A DNA stretch of 64,000 nt from Actinomadura latina NBRC 106108 (GCF_001552195.1 NZ_BCQS01000041.1:1-64000), one strand, 5' to 3'. Counted from the first letter of the stretch, positions 32,219 to 41,700 are shown. Numbers and translations: made by a program. Notes: generated by a model from the sequence alone, not told the origin.

Positions 32219-34576
32219 ATGAACCACTGGGGGGAAGCGCCTGACGAGGCGCGTCTGCCGCCCGAGACCGTCCTCAACCAGATGGAGATGGCGGTCATCG
32301 TCTGCGACCGCTTCAGCAACGTCATCTACGGCAACTCGTTCGCGCGGCAGCTCTTCGGGTTCGGCGGCGACGACATCATCGGTCACTCGATCCTCTCCCT
32401 CGGCATCGCCGAAGAGGACCACGAGCAGGCGACGGAGCTGGCCAAGCACGTCCTCAAGGGCGGCGTCTGGGAGGGCACGTTCTGCAACCTGCGCTCGGAC
32501 GGCACCACCGTCTACACGCGCGCGCACGCGGTGCCGCTGCGGCACCCGTCCGGCGCGGTCGACGGCGTGGTCATCTTCGCGCGGGAGGCGCTCCGCTCCA
32601 ACCAGCGCGAGCAGGAGCGCTACGGGCTGATGGAGCGGATCGGCGAGCGGCTCGCCGGGTCCCTGGAACTGGAGAGCACCCTCCGCCGCGTCTCCGACAC
32701 GCTCATTCCGCAGTTCGCCGACCACTGCTTCATCGACCTGTACAGCGGCGACCGGCTCTACCGCCGGGTGTCCCGGCACGCCGGGGACTGGGAGCCGCCG
32801 CCCGGCACCTGGGCGGAGGTCGGCGAGCCCGTCTCCTACCCGCCCGGCCACTTCAGCGCCAAGGCGATGGACCGCCGCGACGCCGTCCTCGTCGAGGACA
32901 TGATCCAGCACCGGTTCGAGGCGCCGACGGAGTCGTCCAAGCGGCTCGGCGTCGAGATGGGCATCACCTCGGTGATCTCCGCGCCGCTGCTGGTGCGCGG
33001 CGAACTGCTCGGCGTGATGTGCCTGGCGCTGTCGAACCTGACCAAGCGGCCCGACCCGCACTACGACGGGTTCGACCGCGACCTGGTCGGCGCGATCGCC
33101 AGCCGGGTCGCGATCGCCGTCGACAACGCGCTGCTGTTCGAGGAGGAGCGCGACACCGCGCTCGCCTTCCAGAAGCACCTGCTGCCCGGTGACCGGCCGC
33201 CGCCGCTGGACGGCCTGCAGATCGCCTGGCGGTACGAGCCGGCCCGCCCGCTGGAGTCGCACGGGCACGGCATCCAGACGCAGGTCGGCGGCGACTGGTA
33301 CGACGTGATCCCGCTGTCGGCGGGCCGGGTCGGCGTCGTCATCGGCGACGTCGAGGGGCGCGGCGCCCGCGCCGCCGCCGTCATGGGGCAGCTGCGGGCC
33401 GCGCTGCGCGCCTTCGCGCAGGACGACAAGCCGCCCGCCGACATCCTCCGCAAGCTGGACGAGTGGGTCCGCACGATGACGCGTCCCGAGCGGATGCGGT
33501 CCGGGTGGAACAGCGACGACCTCGTCCGCCCGCCGCTCGTGTCGTGCACCTACTTCGTGTACGACGCGTGGTCGCGGGTCCTGGAGTTCGCCAACGCCGG
33601 GCACGACCCGCCGCTCCTCGTCGTGGACGGCGAGGTCCGCGAGCTCGAATTCGAGAGCCAGGGCGGCATGCTCGGCCTCCGCTCTCCCGGCATGGGCGGC
33701 GAGATCCTCTTCAACGAGGAGACGACCGAGCTGAAGCCGGGCTCCACGCTCGTCCTCTACACCGACGGCCTCATCGACCGGCGGCCCAAGGTCGACGGCG
33801 ACTACTACACCCGCGAGGAGTCGCGGGAGATGGTCCGCGACGCCGTGGCGAAGGCCGCGGGCGGCGGCGTCGAGGCGATCGCGAACGCCGCCTACGACGC
33901 GGTGCCCGGCGACACCGACGACGACGTCGCGATCGTGGTGATCCGCACCGCGGGCGACGAGCTGGGCGTCGAGGAGCGCACCTTCACCGCCGAGCCGATC
34001 ATGGTGTCGGAGGCGCGCCGGATGGCCGCCGACGCGTTCGCCGACTGGGGGATGCTCGACGAGCAGGCCGAACTCGCGTGCCTGCTGGTGTCCGAGGTCG
34101 TCACGAACGTCGTCCTGCACGCCACCGCGACGCCGGCGCCGCGCCGGGAGATGGTCGTCCCGGTGCCCGCCGGCCCGCCCGGCCGGGGCGGCGAGCCGCT
34201 CGGCGCGCCGCCGCCCGTGCAGTTCAACACCGAGTTCGGCGCCGGCGTCGAGGGCGACCCGTTCGACTCCGCCGACTTCCCCGGTGCCGACTTCCCCGGA
34301 GCCGACTTCGACGAGGACGACTGGAACCTCGGCGCCGACCTCGGCCGCCGCGAGCCGCCGACCAAGGAGTTCCGGCTCCGGCTGCGGCGCGGCGCCGACA
34401 TGGTGTGGGTCGAGGTGTTCGACTCTGACATGCGGCTGCCGCGCATCCGCAGCGCGGGCGAGACCGACGAGGGCGGCCGCGGCCTCTACCTGGTCGACCA
34501 GCTCGCCACCCGGTGGGGCGCCCGGCCGACGGCGGACGGCAAGGCCGTCTGGTTCGAGCTGCCGCTGACGCCGTAG
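32219..34576 (+). CDS. PAS-GAF-PP2C(SpoIIE)-HATPase regulatory protein
   Basis: This 785-aa signalling protein has a PAS domain (about residues 18-125, MAVIVCDRFSNVIYGN), a GAF domain (about 150-300) and a SpoIIE/RsbU-type PP2C phosphatase (about 315-585). The phosphatase metal residues are in GGDWYDVIPL, GDVEGRGARAA, FANAGHDPP and DGLIDRR, with DDDVAIVV at the end. An RsbW-like HATPase follows (ELACLLVSEVVTNVVLHA, then DEGGRGLYLVD). The HATPase is interrupted by an insert of about 65 residues that is rich in Pro, Gly and acid. It probably controls anti-sigma/antagonist switches. GGGGAG precedes the ATG. Confidence 0.9.
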   Translation: MNHWGEAPDEARLPPETVLNQMEMAVIVCDRFSNVIYGNSFARQLFGFGGDDIIGHSILSLGIAEEDHEQATELAKHVLKGGVWEGTFCNLRSDGTTVYTRAHAVPLRHPSGAVDGVVIFAREALRSNQREQERYGLMERIGERLAGSLELESTLRRVSDTLIPQFADHCFIDLYSGDRLYRRVSRHAGDWEPPPGTWAEVGEPVSYPPGHFSAKAMDRRDAVLVEDMIQHRFEAPTESSKRLGVEMGITSVISAPLLVRGELLGVMCLALSNLTKRPDPHYDGFDRDLVGAIASRVAIAVDNALLFEEERDTALAFQKHLLPGDRPPPLDGLQIAWRYEPARPLESHGHGIQTQVGGDWYDVIPLSAGRVGVVIGDVEGRGARAAAVMGQLRAALRAFAQDDKPPADILRKLDEWVRTMTRPERMRSGWNSDDLVRPPLVSCTYFVYDAWSRVLEFANAGHDPPLLVVDGEVRELEFESQGGMLGLRSPGMGGEILFNEETTELKPGSTLVLYTDGLIDRRPKVDGDYYTREESREMVRDAVAKAAGGGVEAIANAAYDAVPGDTDDDVAIVVIRTAGDELGVEERTFTAEPIMVSEARRMAADAFADWGMLDEQAELACLLVSEVVTNVVLHATATPAPRREMVVPVPAGPPGRGGEPLGAPPPVQFNTEFGAGVEGDPFDSADFPGADFPGADFDEDDWNLGADLGRREPPTKEFRLRLRRGADMVWVEVFDSDMRLPRIRSAGETDEGGRGLYLVDQLATRWGARPTADGKAVWFELPLTP

Positions 34577-34578
34577 CG

Positions 34579-35574
34579 ATGCGCGCCTGGGTGGTGGAGA
34601 AGCCGTCCCCGATCGAGTCGGGACCGTTGCGGCGCGCCCGCCGCGAGGTGCCGTCGCCGGGGCCCGGCGAGCTGCTCGTGCGGGTGCTGGCGTGCGGGGT
34701 GTGCCGGACGGATCTGCACGTCGCCGAAGGCGACCTGCCCGTCCACCTGCCGGGGGTGACGCCCGGCCACGAGATCGTCGGCGAGGTCGTCTCGGCCGGC
34801 CCGGGGTGCCTGCACGGCCCCGGTGACCGGGTCGGGGCGGCGTGGCTGCGCGGGACGTGCGGCGCGTGCCGGTTCTGCCGCCGCGGCGCCGAGAACCTCT
34901 GCCCGGCCTCGGTCTACACCGGCTGGGACGCGCACGGCGGCTACGCCGAGTACACGGTGGCCATCGACGCCTACACCTACGCGCTGCCGCCCGAGCTGGA
35001 CGACGTCCGGGCCGCGCCGCTGCTGTGCGCGGGCATCATCGGCTACCGGGCGCTGCGGTGCGCCGCCCTGCCGCCGGGCGGGCGCCTCGGCATCTGGGGG
35101 TTCGGCGGCTCCGCGCACCTGGCCGCCCAGATCGCCCTCGCCGAGGGCGCCGACGTGCACGTCTTCACCCGCAGCCCGGCCGCCCGCGACCTGGCCCGCG
35201 AGCTGGGGGCGTCGTGGGCGGGCGACTCGTTCGACGCCGCGCCCGCGCCGCTGGACTCGGCGATCATCTTCGCGCCGGCGGGGGAACTGGTGGCCGCCGC
35301 GCTGGAGCGGCTCGACCGCGGCGGGACGTGCGCGATCGCGGGTATCCATCTCAGCGACGTCCCGGTGCTGGACTACCAGCGCCACCTGTTCCAGGAGCGC
35401 CGGGTCCGGTCGGTGACGGCGAACACCCGCGCGGACGGCGAGGAGTTCCTGACGCTGGCCGCGCGGCTGGACGTCGCCGTCACGACCCACGCGTACGGGT
35501 TGGACGAGGCCGACCGTGCGCTGGCCGACCTCGCCGCGGACCGCTTCACCGGAGCGGCCGTCCTCGTCCCCTAG
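34579..35574 (+). CDS. Zinc-dependent alcohol dehydrogenase
   Basis: This 331-aa medium-chain dehydrogenase has catalytic zinc ligands in CGVCRTDLH (about residue 41) and GHE (about 62). Four structural-zinc cysteines lie in CGACRFCRRGAENLC (about 94-108). The nucleotide-binding fold has IWGFGGSAHLAAQ (about 174-186). HVFTRSP next to it leaves Thr-Arg-Ser rather than an acid at the end of beta 2, which suggests NADP rather than NAD. It starts 2 nt after the phosphatase stop, so the two genes are likely cotranscribed. The substrate is unknown. Confidence 0.87.
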   Translation: MRAWVVEKPSPIESGPLRRARREVPSPGPGELLVRVLACGVCRTDLHVAEGDLPVHLPGVTPGHEIVGEVVSAGPGCLHGPGDRVGAAWLRGTCGACRFCRRGAENLCPASVYTGWDAHGGYAEYTVAIDAYTYALPPELDDVRAAPLLCAGIIGYRALRCAALPPGGRLGIWGFGGSAHLAAQIALAEGADVHVFTRSPAARDLARELGASWAGDSFDAAPAPLDSAIIFAPAGELVAAALERLDRGGTCAIAGIHLSDVPVLDYQRHLFQERRVRSVTANTRADGEEFLTLAARLDVAVTTHAYGLDEADRALADLAADRFTGAAVLVP

Positions 35575-35613
35575 GGAATCGGCCCCTAGGGAATCAGGCC
35601 CCTAGGGAATCGG
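35568..35613. repeat. 15-bp tandem repeat spanning convergent stops
   Basis: Three tandem copies of CCCCTAGGGAATCGG start at 35568, 35583 and 35599 (the second has one extra base). The dehydrogenase stops in copy 1 (TAG 35572-35574) and the convergent methyltransferase in copy 3 (CTA 35602-35604). CCTAGG is palindromic, so each copy carries a stop on both strands. Confidence 0.88.
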
Positions 35614-36438
35614 CTCAGCGGCGACGTGCGCCCACGTCTGCGTGAACCACAGTTCGCCGCCGATGATGCGCGGCTTCGCGCCGGTCTTGGGGCCGCCGTC
35701 GACCTCGTCGATGAGGGCGTCGCGGATGCGGTCGGCGGCGGTGTCGTCGCAGGCCCCGGCGAGCCACGGCTCGATGGGACGCTCCACGGTGAACACGTCC
35801 AGCCGCCGGATGCTGCCGCCCGCCGAGGTGATCATCTCGGTGAGCCGGGCGATGGACGGGGTGCCGGGGTGGTCGGGGTCGCGCAGCCGCTCGATCCGGT
35901 CGCGTTCGGGCCCGGCGAGGTTGCCGCGGACGAGGTCGGCGATGACCACCCGCCCGTCCGGCCGGCAGACCCGCAGCAGCTCGCGCAGCACGTTGTCGGG
36001 GTCGCCCAGGGCGTAGAGCGAGAACCGGGCGGTGACGAGGGAGAACGCGTTGTCCCGGTAGGGCAGCGCGGCGGCGTCCGCCTTGATCGTGGGACGGTCC
36101 GGGCCGATCGGGTGCGGCACGCGGTCCTCGCGGGTCGAGGCGGCCGGGAGCCGGTCGCCGTCCGGTCCGCCGTCGCCGGTGATGCGGACCGGGCCGGTGC
36201 CGAACTCGACCGTCGTCATGCGCCCGGACGTGTCGGTGCGCGCGGGCGGTTCGGGCATCGCGTCGACCGCGGTCATGTGCCGCACCTGCGGGGCGAGCGC
36301 GGCGGGCATCGGGCCGCGGCCCCGCGCGACGTCCAGGCAGACGTCGTCGCGGCCGGGCTCGACGAACTCCAGCAGGCGCCTCAGGTGCGGGGCGATCGTG
36401 CCGCCCATGCGCTGGACGGCTGGCGCCGGTTGCGGCAC
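35602..36438 (-). CDS. SAM-dependent methyltransferase, degenerate motif I
   Basis: This 278-aa protein has a class I methyltransferase layout. Motif I is CLDVARGRG (about residue 34), where the usual form is hhDxGxGxG, and the post-I acid is in TAVDAMP. IKADAAALPYRDNAFSLVTARFSLYAL (about 118-144) is the typical UbiE/Methyltransf_11 region, and LLRVCRPDGRVVIADL is motif III. An insert of about 40 residues separates motif I from the middle. The altered motif I may weaken SAM binding. The start is a GTG with GAGGGA about 9 nt upstream. It converges with the dehydrogenase. Confidence 0.75.
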   Translation of the reverse strand: MPQPAPAVQRMGGTIAPHLRRLLEFVEPGRDDVCLDVARGRGPMPAALAPQVRHMTAVDAMPEPPARTDTSGRMTTVEFGTGPVRITGDGGPDGDRLPAASTREDRVPHPIGPDRPTIKADAAALPYRDNAFSLVTARFSLYALGDPDNVLRELLRVCRPDGRVVIADLVRGNLAGPERDRIERLRDPDHPGTPSIARLTEMITSAGGSIRRLDVFTVERPIEPWLAGACDDTAADRIRDALIDEVDGGPKTGAKPRIIGGELWFTQTWAHVAAEPIP

Positions 36439-36573
36439 TGGTGCACTCCCTCGGCTCGGGCCGGCTTCCCTGGTCGGGCGTCGCCGGGCGGGGCGTGAAG
36501 CCGGGTTTCGTCAGTTATGACTCACCGCCGGGGGAGGAAGTTCAGCCCGCCGCGGGAGAATTTCGCCGCTGTT

Positions 36574-36735
36574 TCAGCCCCGCAGGTGCTGCCCGTACAG
36601 GGCGAGCACGACGAGCACGAACACGGTGATCACCGCGACGCGGGTGGGCATGGGCACCCGCAGCCGGACCGCCGCCCAGCGCACGCAGAACGCGGCGAGG
36701 AGCGACACGACGACGAGGGCGAGGATGCCTTCCAT
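36574..36735 (-). CDS. 53-aa two-helix membrane protein
   Basis: From ATG 36735 the frame encodes a helix (GILALVVVSLLAAFCV), a basic loop (RWAAVRLRVPMPTR) and a second helix (VAVITVFVLVVLALYG), ending QHLRG. GGAAGG lies 6 nt before the start. Third positions are GC-rich. It is a short protein of unknown role, divergent from the gene at 36896. Confidence 0.65.
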   Translation of the reverse strand: MEGILALVVVSLLAAFCVRWAAVRLRVPMPTRVAVITVFVLVVLALYGQHLRG

Positions 36736-36882
36736 AGGTCACCTTCCGAGCGGGGGGAGTGCCGCCTCTCTGCACGATAGACGTGTAGGGAGCGCGTTAC
36801 CCGGCCGATCGGCGACCGGAGCGGGGCGAGCGCCGATCGGCCGCTCCAGAGGGTGCACGTCCCCGGGCGGGGGCGCGCCCGC

Positions 36883-36888
36883 TAACCT
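36883..36888 (+). promoter_or_regulatory. -10 box of leaderless transcript
   Basis: TAACCT (36883-36888) is followed by 7 nt and the GTG at 36896. No ribosome site lies in between. Confidence 0.55.
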
Positions 36889-36895
36889 CACTCTT

Positions 36896-37294
36896 GTGGC
36901 AGATGCGAAGGAAGTAGACGGCCGGGACAAGGTCGACGGCATGATGACCGGCCTGGCGCGCGGGCGGGTCGCTCTCGGGCTCGCGGCGCTCGCCGCGCCG
37001 AAGCTGACCGTGAAGCTGATGGGGCTCGGCGGCGCCGCCGACCCGGGCCGCGACTACGTGGCGCGGATGTTCGCCGCCCGGGAGATCGCCCTCGGCGCCG
37101 GCTACCTGCTGAGCGACGACAACGGCCGCCGGCTGTGGGCGCGGCTCGGCCTCGCCGTCGACTCGCTCGACGTCATGAGCGGGTTGAAGACCCGCGGGGC
37201 CGTGCCGCTGTGGGTGACCGCGGGGGCGGTGGGCGTCGCCGCCGGCGCCGCCGGTATCGGCGCCGCGAAGGTCGCCTCCGACCTGGTGCGCTGA
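36896..37294 (+). CDS. Small hydrophobic protein, possibly DUF4267-like
   Basis: This 132-aa protein has a hydrophilic head (residues 1-18) and hydrophobic stretches at about 21-36, 64-75 and 107-125 (VTAGAVGVAAGAAGIGAA). These are separated by charged loops with AARE and DNGRRLWAR. The pattern resembles small actinobacterial membrane proteins of the DUF4267 kind, but I am not sure of the family. It has its own leaderless-type promoter and lies upstream of the DHA2 transporter. Confidence 0.65.
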   Translation: MADAKEVDGRDKVDGMMTGLARGRVALGLAALAAPKLTVKLMGLGGAADPGRDYVARMFAAREIALGAGYLLSDDNGRRLWARLGLAVDSLDVMSGLKTRGAVPLWVTAGAVGVAAGAAGIGAAKVASDLVR

Positions 37295-37382
37295 GCCGCG
37301 CGTCCGGGGCCGGGTGATCTCGTCCGGCCCCTGGGTAGACCTTCCCCGCACGGAAAGGTCGTCTTCGGGCGGGGGCTGGGGC

Positions 37383-39419
37383 ATGACGGCGGTCGAGGGC
37401 GCGGCGCGGGACGAGCGGGCCATGCCGAAGGGCCGCGACCTGTTCGTCATCCTCGGCGCGCTCATGCTCGCGATGCTGCTGGCCGCGCTCGACCAGACGA
37501 TCGTGTCCACGGCGCTGCCCACGATCGTCAGCGAGCTCGGCGGGCTCAACCACCTGTCGTGGGTCGTGACGGCGTACCTGCTCGCCTCGACGGCCTCGAC
37601 GCCGCTGTGGGGCAAGCTCGGCGACCAGTACGGGCGCAAGCGGCTGTTCCAGGCGTCGATCGTCATCTTCCTGATCGGGTCGGCGCTGTGCGGCCTGTCC
37701 CAGGACATGTTCGAGCTGATCATGTTCCGCGCCCTGCAGGGCCTCGGCGGCGGCGGGCTGATGGTCCTCGTCGTCGCGATCGTCGGGGACGTGGTGACGC
37801 CCCGCGAGCGCGGCCGCTACCAGGGGCTGTTCGGCGCGGTCTTCGGCGTGTCCAGCGTGTGCGGGCCGCTGCTCGGCGGCTGGTTCGTCGACAACCTGTC
37901 GTGGCGCTGGGTCTTCTACATCAACCTCCCGATCGGCGTGCTGGCGCTGATCGTGATCGCCGCCGTCCTGCCCGCGACGGGCGAGCGCGAGCGGCACCGC
38001 ATCGACTACCTCGGGACGCTGCTGATCGTCGGCTGGGCCGTCGGGCTCGTCCTGACGACCACCTGGGGCGGGACGCGGTACGCCTGGTCGTCCGCGCCGA
38101 TCATCGGCCTCGCCGCCGGGTCGGTGTTCCTGATCGGGGTCTGGCTGCTCGTCGAGCGGCGCGCCGCCGAGCCGGTCATGCCGCCGTCGCTGCTGGTGAA
38201 CCGGGTGTTCGCGCTGGGCGCGGCGATCAGCTTCGCGGTCGGCTTCGCGATGTTCGGCGCGCTGACGTTCCTGCCGATCTTCCTGCAGATCGTGCACGGT
38301 GTGTCGCCCACGCTGTCCGGCGTCTACCTGCTGCCGATGATGCTCGGCATGCTGGTCAGCTCGATCGGGTCCGGGCAGCTGATCACCCGCTTCGGCCGCT
38401 ACAAGATCTTCCCGGTGCTCGGCACGCCGATGATCGCGGGAGCGCTGTACCTGCTGTCCGGGCTGGACGAGACGTCCTCCACCCTGGAGATGAGCCTGCG
38501 GTTCGCGCTGCTCGGGTTCGGGCTGGGCCTGGTCATGCAGGTGCTCGTCATCGCCGTCCAGAACGCCGTGTCCTATGAGGACCTCGGGTCGGCCACGTCC
38601 GGGGTCACGTTCTTCCGCCAGATCGGCGGCTCGTTCGGCGTCGCGGTGTTCGGCTCCATCTTCAGCAACCGGCTCGCCTCGCACATCGAGGGCTTGGCGC
38701 GGGTCCTGCCGCCCGGGTTCGACCCGGAGGCCGTCCAGGGGAACCCCCAGTTGCTCGACAGGTTTCCCGCCGAGGTCAAGCAGAAGGTCCTGCACGCCTA
38801 CGCGCAGTCGATCGACTCGGTGTTCCTCTGGGCCGTGCCCGTCGCGGCCGTCGCGTTCGTGCTGACGTGGTTCTTGCGCGAGGTCCCGTTGCGGGCGACC
38901 TCGCAGACGCGCGACTACGGCGAGGGCTTCGGTGCGGCGCCGACCGTCCGCTCGTCTAGGCACGAGATGGAGCGCGCCTTGAGCGAGCTCATGCGCCGGG
39001 ACCCGAAGGCGGCCGAACTCTACAACCGGCTGGCCGCGCTGTGCGGGGTGACGCTGCCGGCGGGCAGCGTATGGGCGCTGTGCCGGATCGCCAAGGACGG
39101 CACGGTCGCCCGGCAGGACCTCGCCGACCGCGCCGGCGTCACCATCGAGGAGGGCCGCCCGTACGTCGACCGGCTGGTCGAGGACGGGTACGTCCAGCGC
39201 CGGGAGGCGACGCTCGCCATCACCGCGTCCGGCCGGCTCGTGGCCGACAGCCTGTTCGCCGCCCGCCGGGAGGGCCTGTGCCGGCACGTGGACGGCTGGG
39301 AGCCCGAGGAGCATCCCGAGCTGGCGGACGTCCTGACGAGGCTGGCCGAGGCGTCCCTCGGCGACGACGAGGACGGCGGCCTCCTCCGGCCCGCGCCCGC
39401 GGACGATCGCGAGGCGTAG
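37383..39419 (+). CDS. DHA2 (EmrB/QacA) MFS transporter with winged-helix tail
   Basis: This 678-aa drug:H+ antiporter-2 protein has 14 membrane segments over residues 20-510. Motif A-like GKLGDQYGRKRLFQ, motif C-like GPLLGGWFVDNLSWRWVFYINLP and LDQTIVSTALPTI at helix 1 are typical of EmrB/QacA. After the last helix comes a cytoplasmic domain of about 140 residues that looks like a MarR-type winged helix (LCRIAKDGTVARQDLADRAGV, then YVDRLVEDGYVQRREATLAIT). Multidrug export is the family role. The tail may sense or regulate. GGGGGCTGGGG precedes ATG 37383. Confidence 0.9.
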   Translation: MTAVEGAARDERAMPKGRDLFVILGALMLAMLLAALDQTIVSTALPTIVSELGGLNHLSWVVTAYLLASTASTPLWGKLGDQYGRKRLFQASIVIFLIGSALCGLSQDMFELIMFRALQGLGGGGLMVLVVAIVGDVVTPRERGRYQGLFGAVFGVSSVCGPLLGGWFVDNLSWRWVFYINLPIGVLALIVIAAVLPATGERERHRIDYLGTLLIVGWAVGLVLTTTWGGTRYAWSSAPIIGLAAGSVFLIGVWLLVERRAAEPVMPPSLLVNRVFALGAAISFAVGFAMFGALTFLPIFLQIVHGVSPTLSGVYLLPMMLGMLVSSIGSGQLITRFGRYKIFPVLGTPMIAGALYLLSGLDETSSTLEMSLRFALLGFGLGLVMQVLVIAVQNAVSYEDLGSATSGVTFFRQIGGSFGVAVFGSIFSNRLASHIEGLARVLPPGFDPEAVQGNPQLLDRFPAEVKQKVLHAYAQSIDSVFLWAVPVAAVAFVLTWFLREVPLRATSQTRDYGEGFGAAPTVRSSRHEMERALSELMRRDPKAAELYNRLAALCGVTLPAGSVWALCRIAKDGTVARQDLADRAGVTIEEGRPYVDRLVEDGYVQRREATLAITASGRLVADSLFAARREGLCRHVDGWEPEEHPELADVLTRLAEASLGDDEDGGLLRPAPADDREA

Positions 39420-39435
39420 CCGGAGACTCAGCTCA

Positions 39436-39452
39436 CATGGCGTTGCGCCATG
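39436..39452. promoter_or_regulatory. Perfect 7-bp inverted repeat after the DHA2 gene
   Basis: CATGGCG (39436-39442), TTG, CGCCATG (39446-39452) lies 16 nt after the DHA2 stop. The loop is short and no T tract follows. It is either a terminator stem or an operator for the thiolase gene. Confidence 0.4.
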
Positions 39453-39475
39453 ATGGATGTAATCTCATACTGACT

Positions 39476-39494
39476 AACCGAATCTCACTCGGTT
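39476..39494. promoter_or_regulatory. Candidate operator of the thiolase gene
   Basis: AACCGA (39476-39481), 7 nt, TCGGTT (39489-39494) is a perfect inverted repeat 35 bp before the thiolase start, where a TetR-type beta-oxidation regulator could bind. No regulator gene is adjacent. Confidence 0.45.
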
Positions 39495-39528
39495 TCGGGA
39501 CGGAACCACCCCACAATTTGGAGGCGTA

Positions 39529-40662
<1,134 letters not shown>

Positions 40663-40679
40663 CGACCCCGCGTAGTCTG

Positions 40680-40702
40680 CCCCTGGAGCCGCGCTCCGGG
40701 GG
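40680..40702 (+). terminator. Hairpin between thiolase and crotonase genes
   Basis: CCCCTGGAG (40680-40688), loop CCGCG, CTCCGGGGG (40694-40702) forms a 9-bp stem with one T-G wobble. No T tract follows, so partial termination or RNA processing inside an operon is as likely as full termination. Confidence 0.42.
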
Positions 40703-40731
40703 CGGACGCCGTGATGACCGGGAAGAGGGGC

Positions 40732-41526
40732 ATGTACGAGACGATCATCTACGCGGTGGACGAGCGGATCGCCCGCATCACGCTGAACCGCCCCGAGGCT
40801 CGAAACTCGCTCAGCGACCAGATGACCGATGAGCTGCTCGACGCGTTCGACCGGGCGAAAACCGACCCCGACGTGCGAGTCATCGTCCTGACGGGCGCGG
40901 GCGACCGGGCGTTCTGCGCGGGCGCCGACCTGGGCGGCCTCGGCCGGGCCCAGGCGGACGGCCGCCCCCTGGCCGACGCGTCCGCCATCCGCGAGAGCGC
41001 CCCCTTCCGCCTGTTCACGGCCTTCCCCCGGCTCGGCAAGCCGATCATCGCCCGGCTCGCCGGCCACGCCGTCGCCGGCGGCCTCGGCCTCGCCGCCGCC
41101 TGCGACCTGGTGATCGCGGCCGACGACGTCAAACTGGCCACCCCCGAAGTCAACGTCGGCCTCTGGCCCATGATGATCATGGCGATCATCAACCGGAACG
41201 TCGCCCCGAAGCACGCTTTCAAGCTCTACTACACGGGCGCCCGCGTCACCGCCGCGGAGGCCCGCGACATGGGCCTGGTGACCGAGGTGGTCCCGCGCGC
41301 CGACCTGGACACCCGCGTGGACGAGCTGGCGCGCGTCATCGCGTCCAAGAGCCCCCTGGGCCTGAGCCGGGGCCGCGACGCCTTCTTCGCCATCGAAGGC
41401 CGCCCGCTGGAAGACCAGGTGGCCCACCTGCTGGGCGAGCTGGTCGCCCTGTCCGCCACCGAGGACGCCAAGGAGGGCATCACGGCCTTCCTGGAGAACC
41501 GCACCCCGAACTTCCAGGGCCGCTGA
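40732..41526 (+). CDS. Enoyl-CoA hydratase/isomerase family protein
   Basis: This 264-aa crotonase-fold protein has ITLNRPEARNSLSDQM near the start. The oxyanion-hole loops are FCAGADLGGL (about residue 63) and HAVAGGLGLAAACDL (about 112). The second catalytic Glu seems present in ATPEVNVGLWP (about 137), but the first (ELA in hydratases) is replaced in GGLGLA. A plain hydratase is therefore less certain than another crotonase reaction such as isomerisation. Met 40732 was chosen, with AAGAGGGG before it, over GTG 40711. Confidence 0.9.
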   Translation: MYETIIYAVDERIARITLNRPEARNSLSDQMTDELLDAFDRAKTDPDVRVIVLTGAGDRAFCAGADLGGLGRAQADGRPLADASAIRESAPFRLFTAFPRLGKPIIARLAGHAVAGGLGLAAACDLVIAADDVKLATPEVNVGLWPMMIMAIINRNVAPKHAFKLYYTGARVTAAEARDMGLVTEVVPRADLDTRVDELARVIASKSPLGLSRGRDAFFAIEGRPLEDQVAHLLGELVALSATEDAKEGITAFLENRTPNFQGR

Positions 41527-41596
41527 CCATCCGGCCGAGGGGACTCCCGTCCCCGCCGATGCGTGGTGGCTGGCGCGCGCCGGTGAGCGCCCGCGT

Positions 41597-41615
41597 CCGG
41601 TTCGGCCGCAACCGG
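41597..41615. other. Inverted repeat upstream of glnX
   Basis: CCGGTT (41597-41602), 7 nt, AACCGG (41610-41615) is a perfect 6-bp inverted repeat in the 174-bp gap between the crotonase gene and glnX. It could be a terminator stem or a binding site. Nothing else is recognisable in this gap apart from the GAGGAG ribosome site for glnX. Confidence 0.35.
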
Positions 41616-41700
41616 CCCCGGCGAACGATCTTGCCTTGGCCGCTGCGTTTCCCCGAGACTGGACGCCGGTCCCCGGAGCCCCCTGAGGAGAAGAACGAGC

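Noticed and set aside
35626..36498. A 290-codon plus-strand frame opposite the methyltransferase gene
   Set aside because: The opposite frame has methyltransferase motifs, a ribosome site and a sensible start. The plus frame has only Arg/Gly/Val-rich low-complexity sequence.
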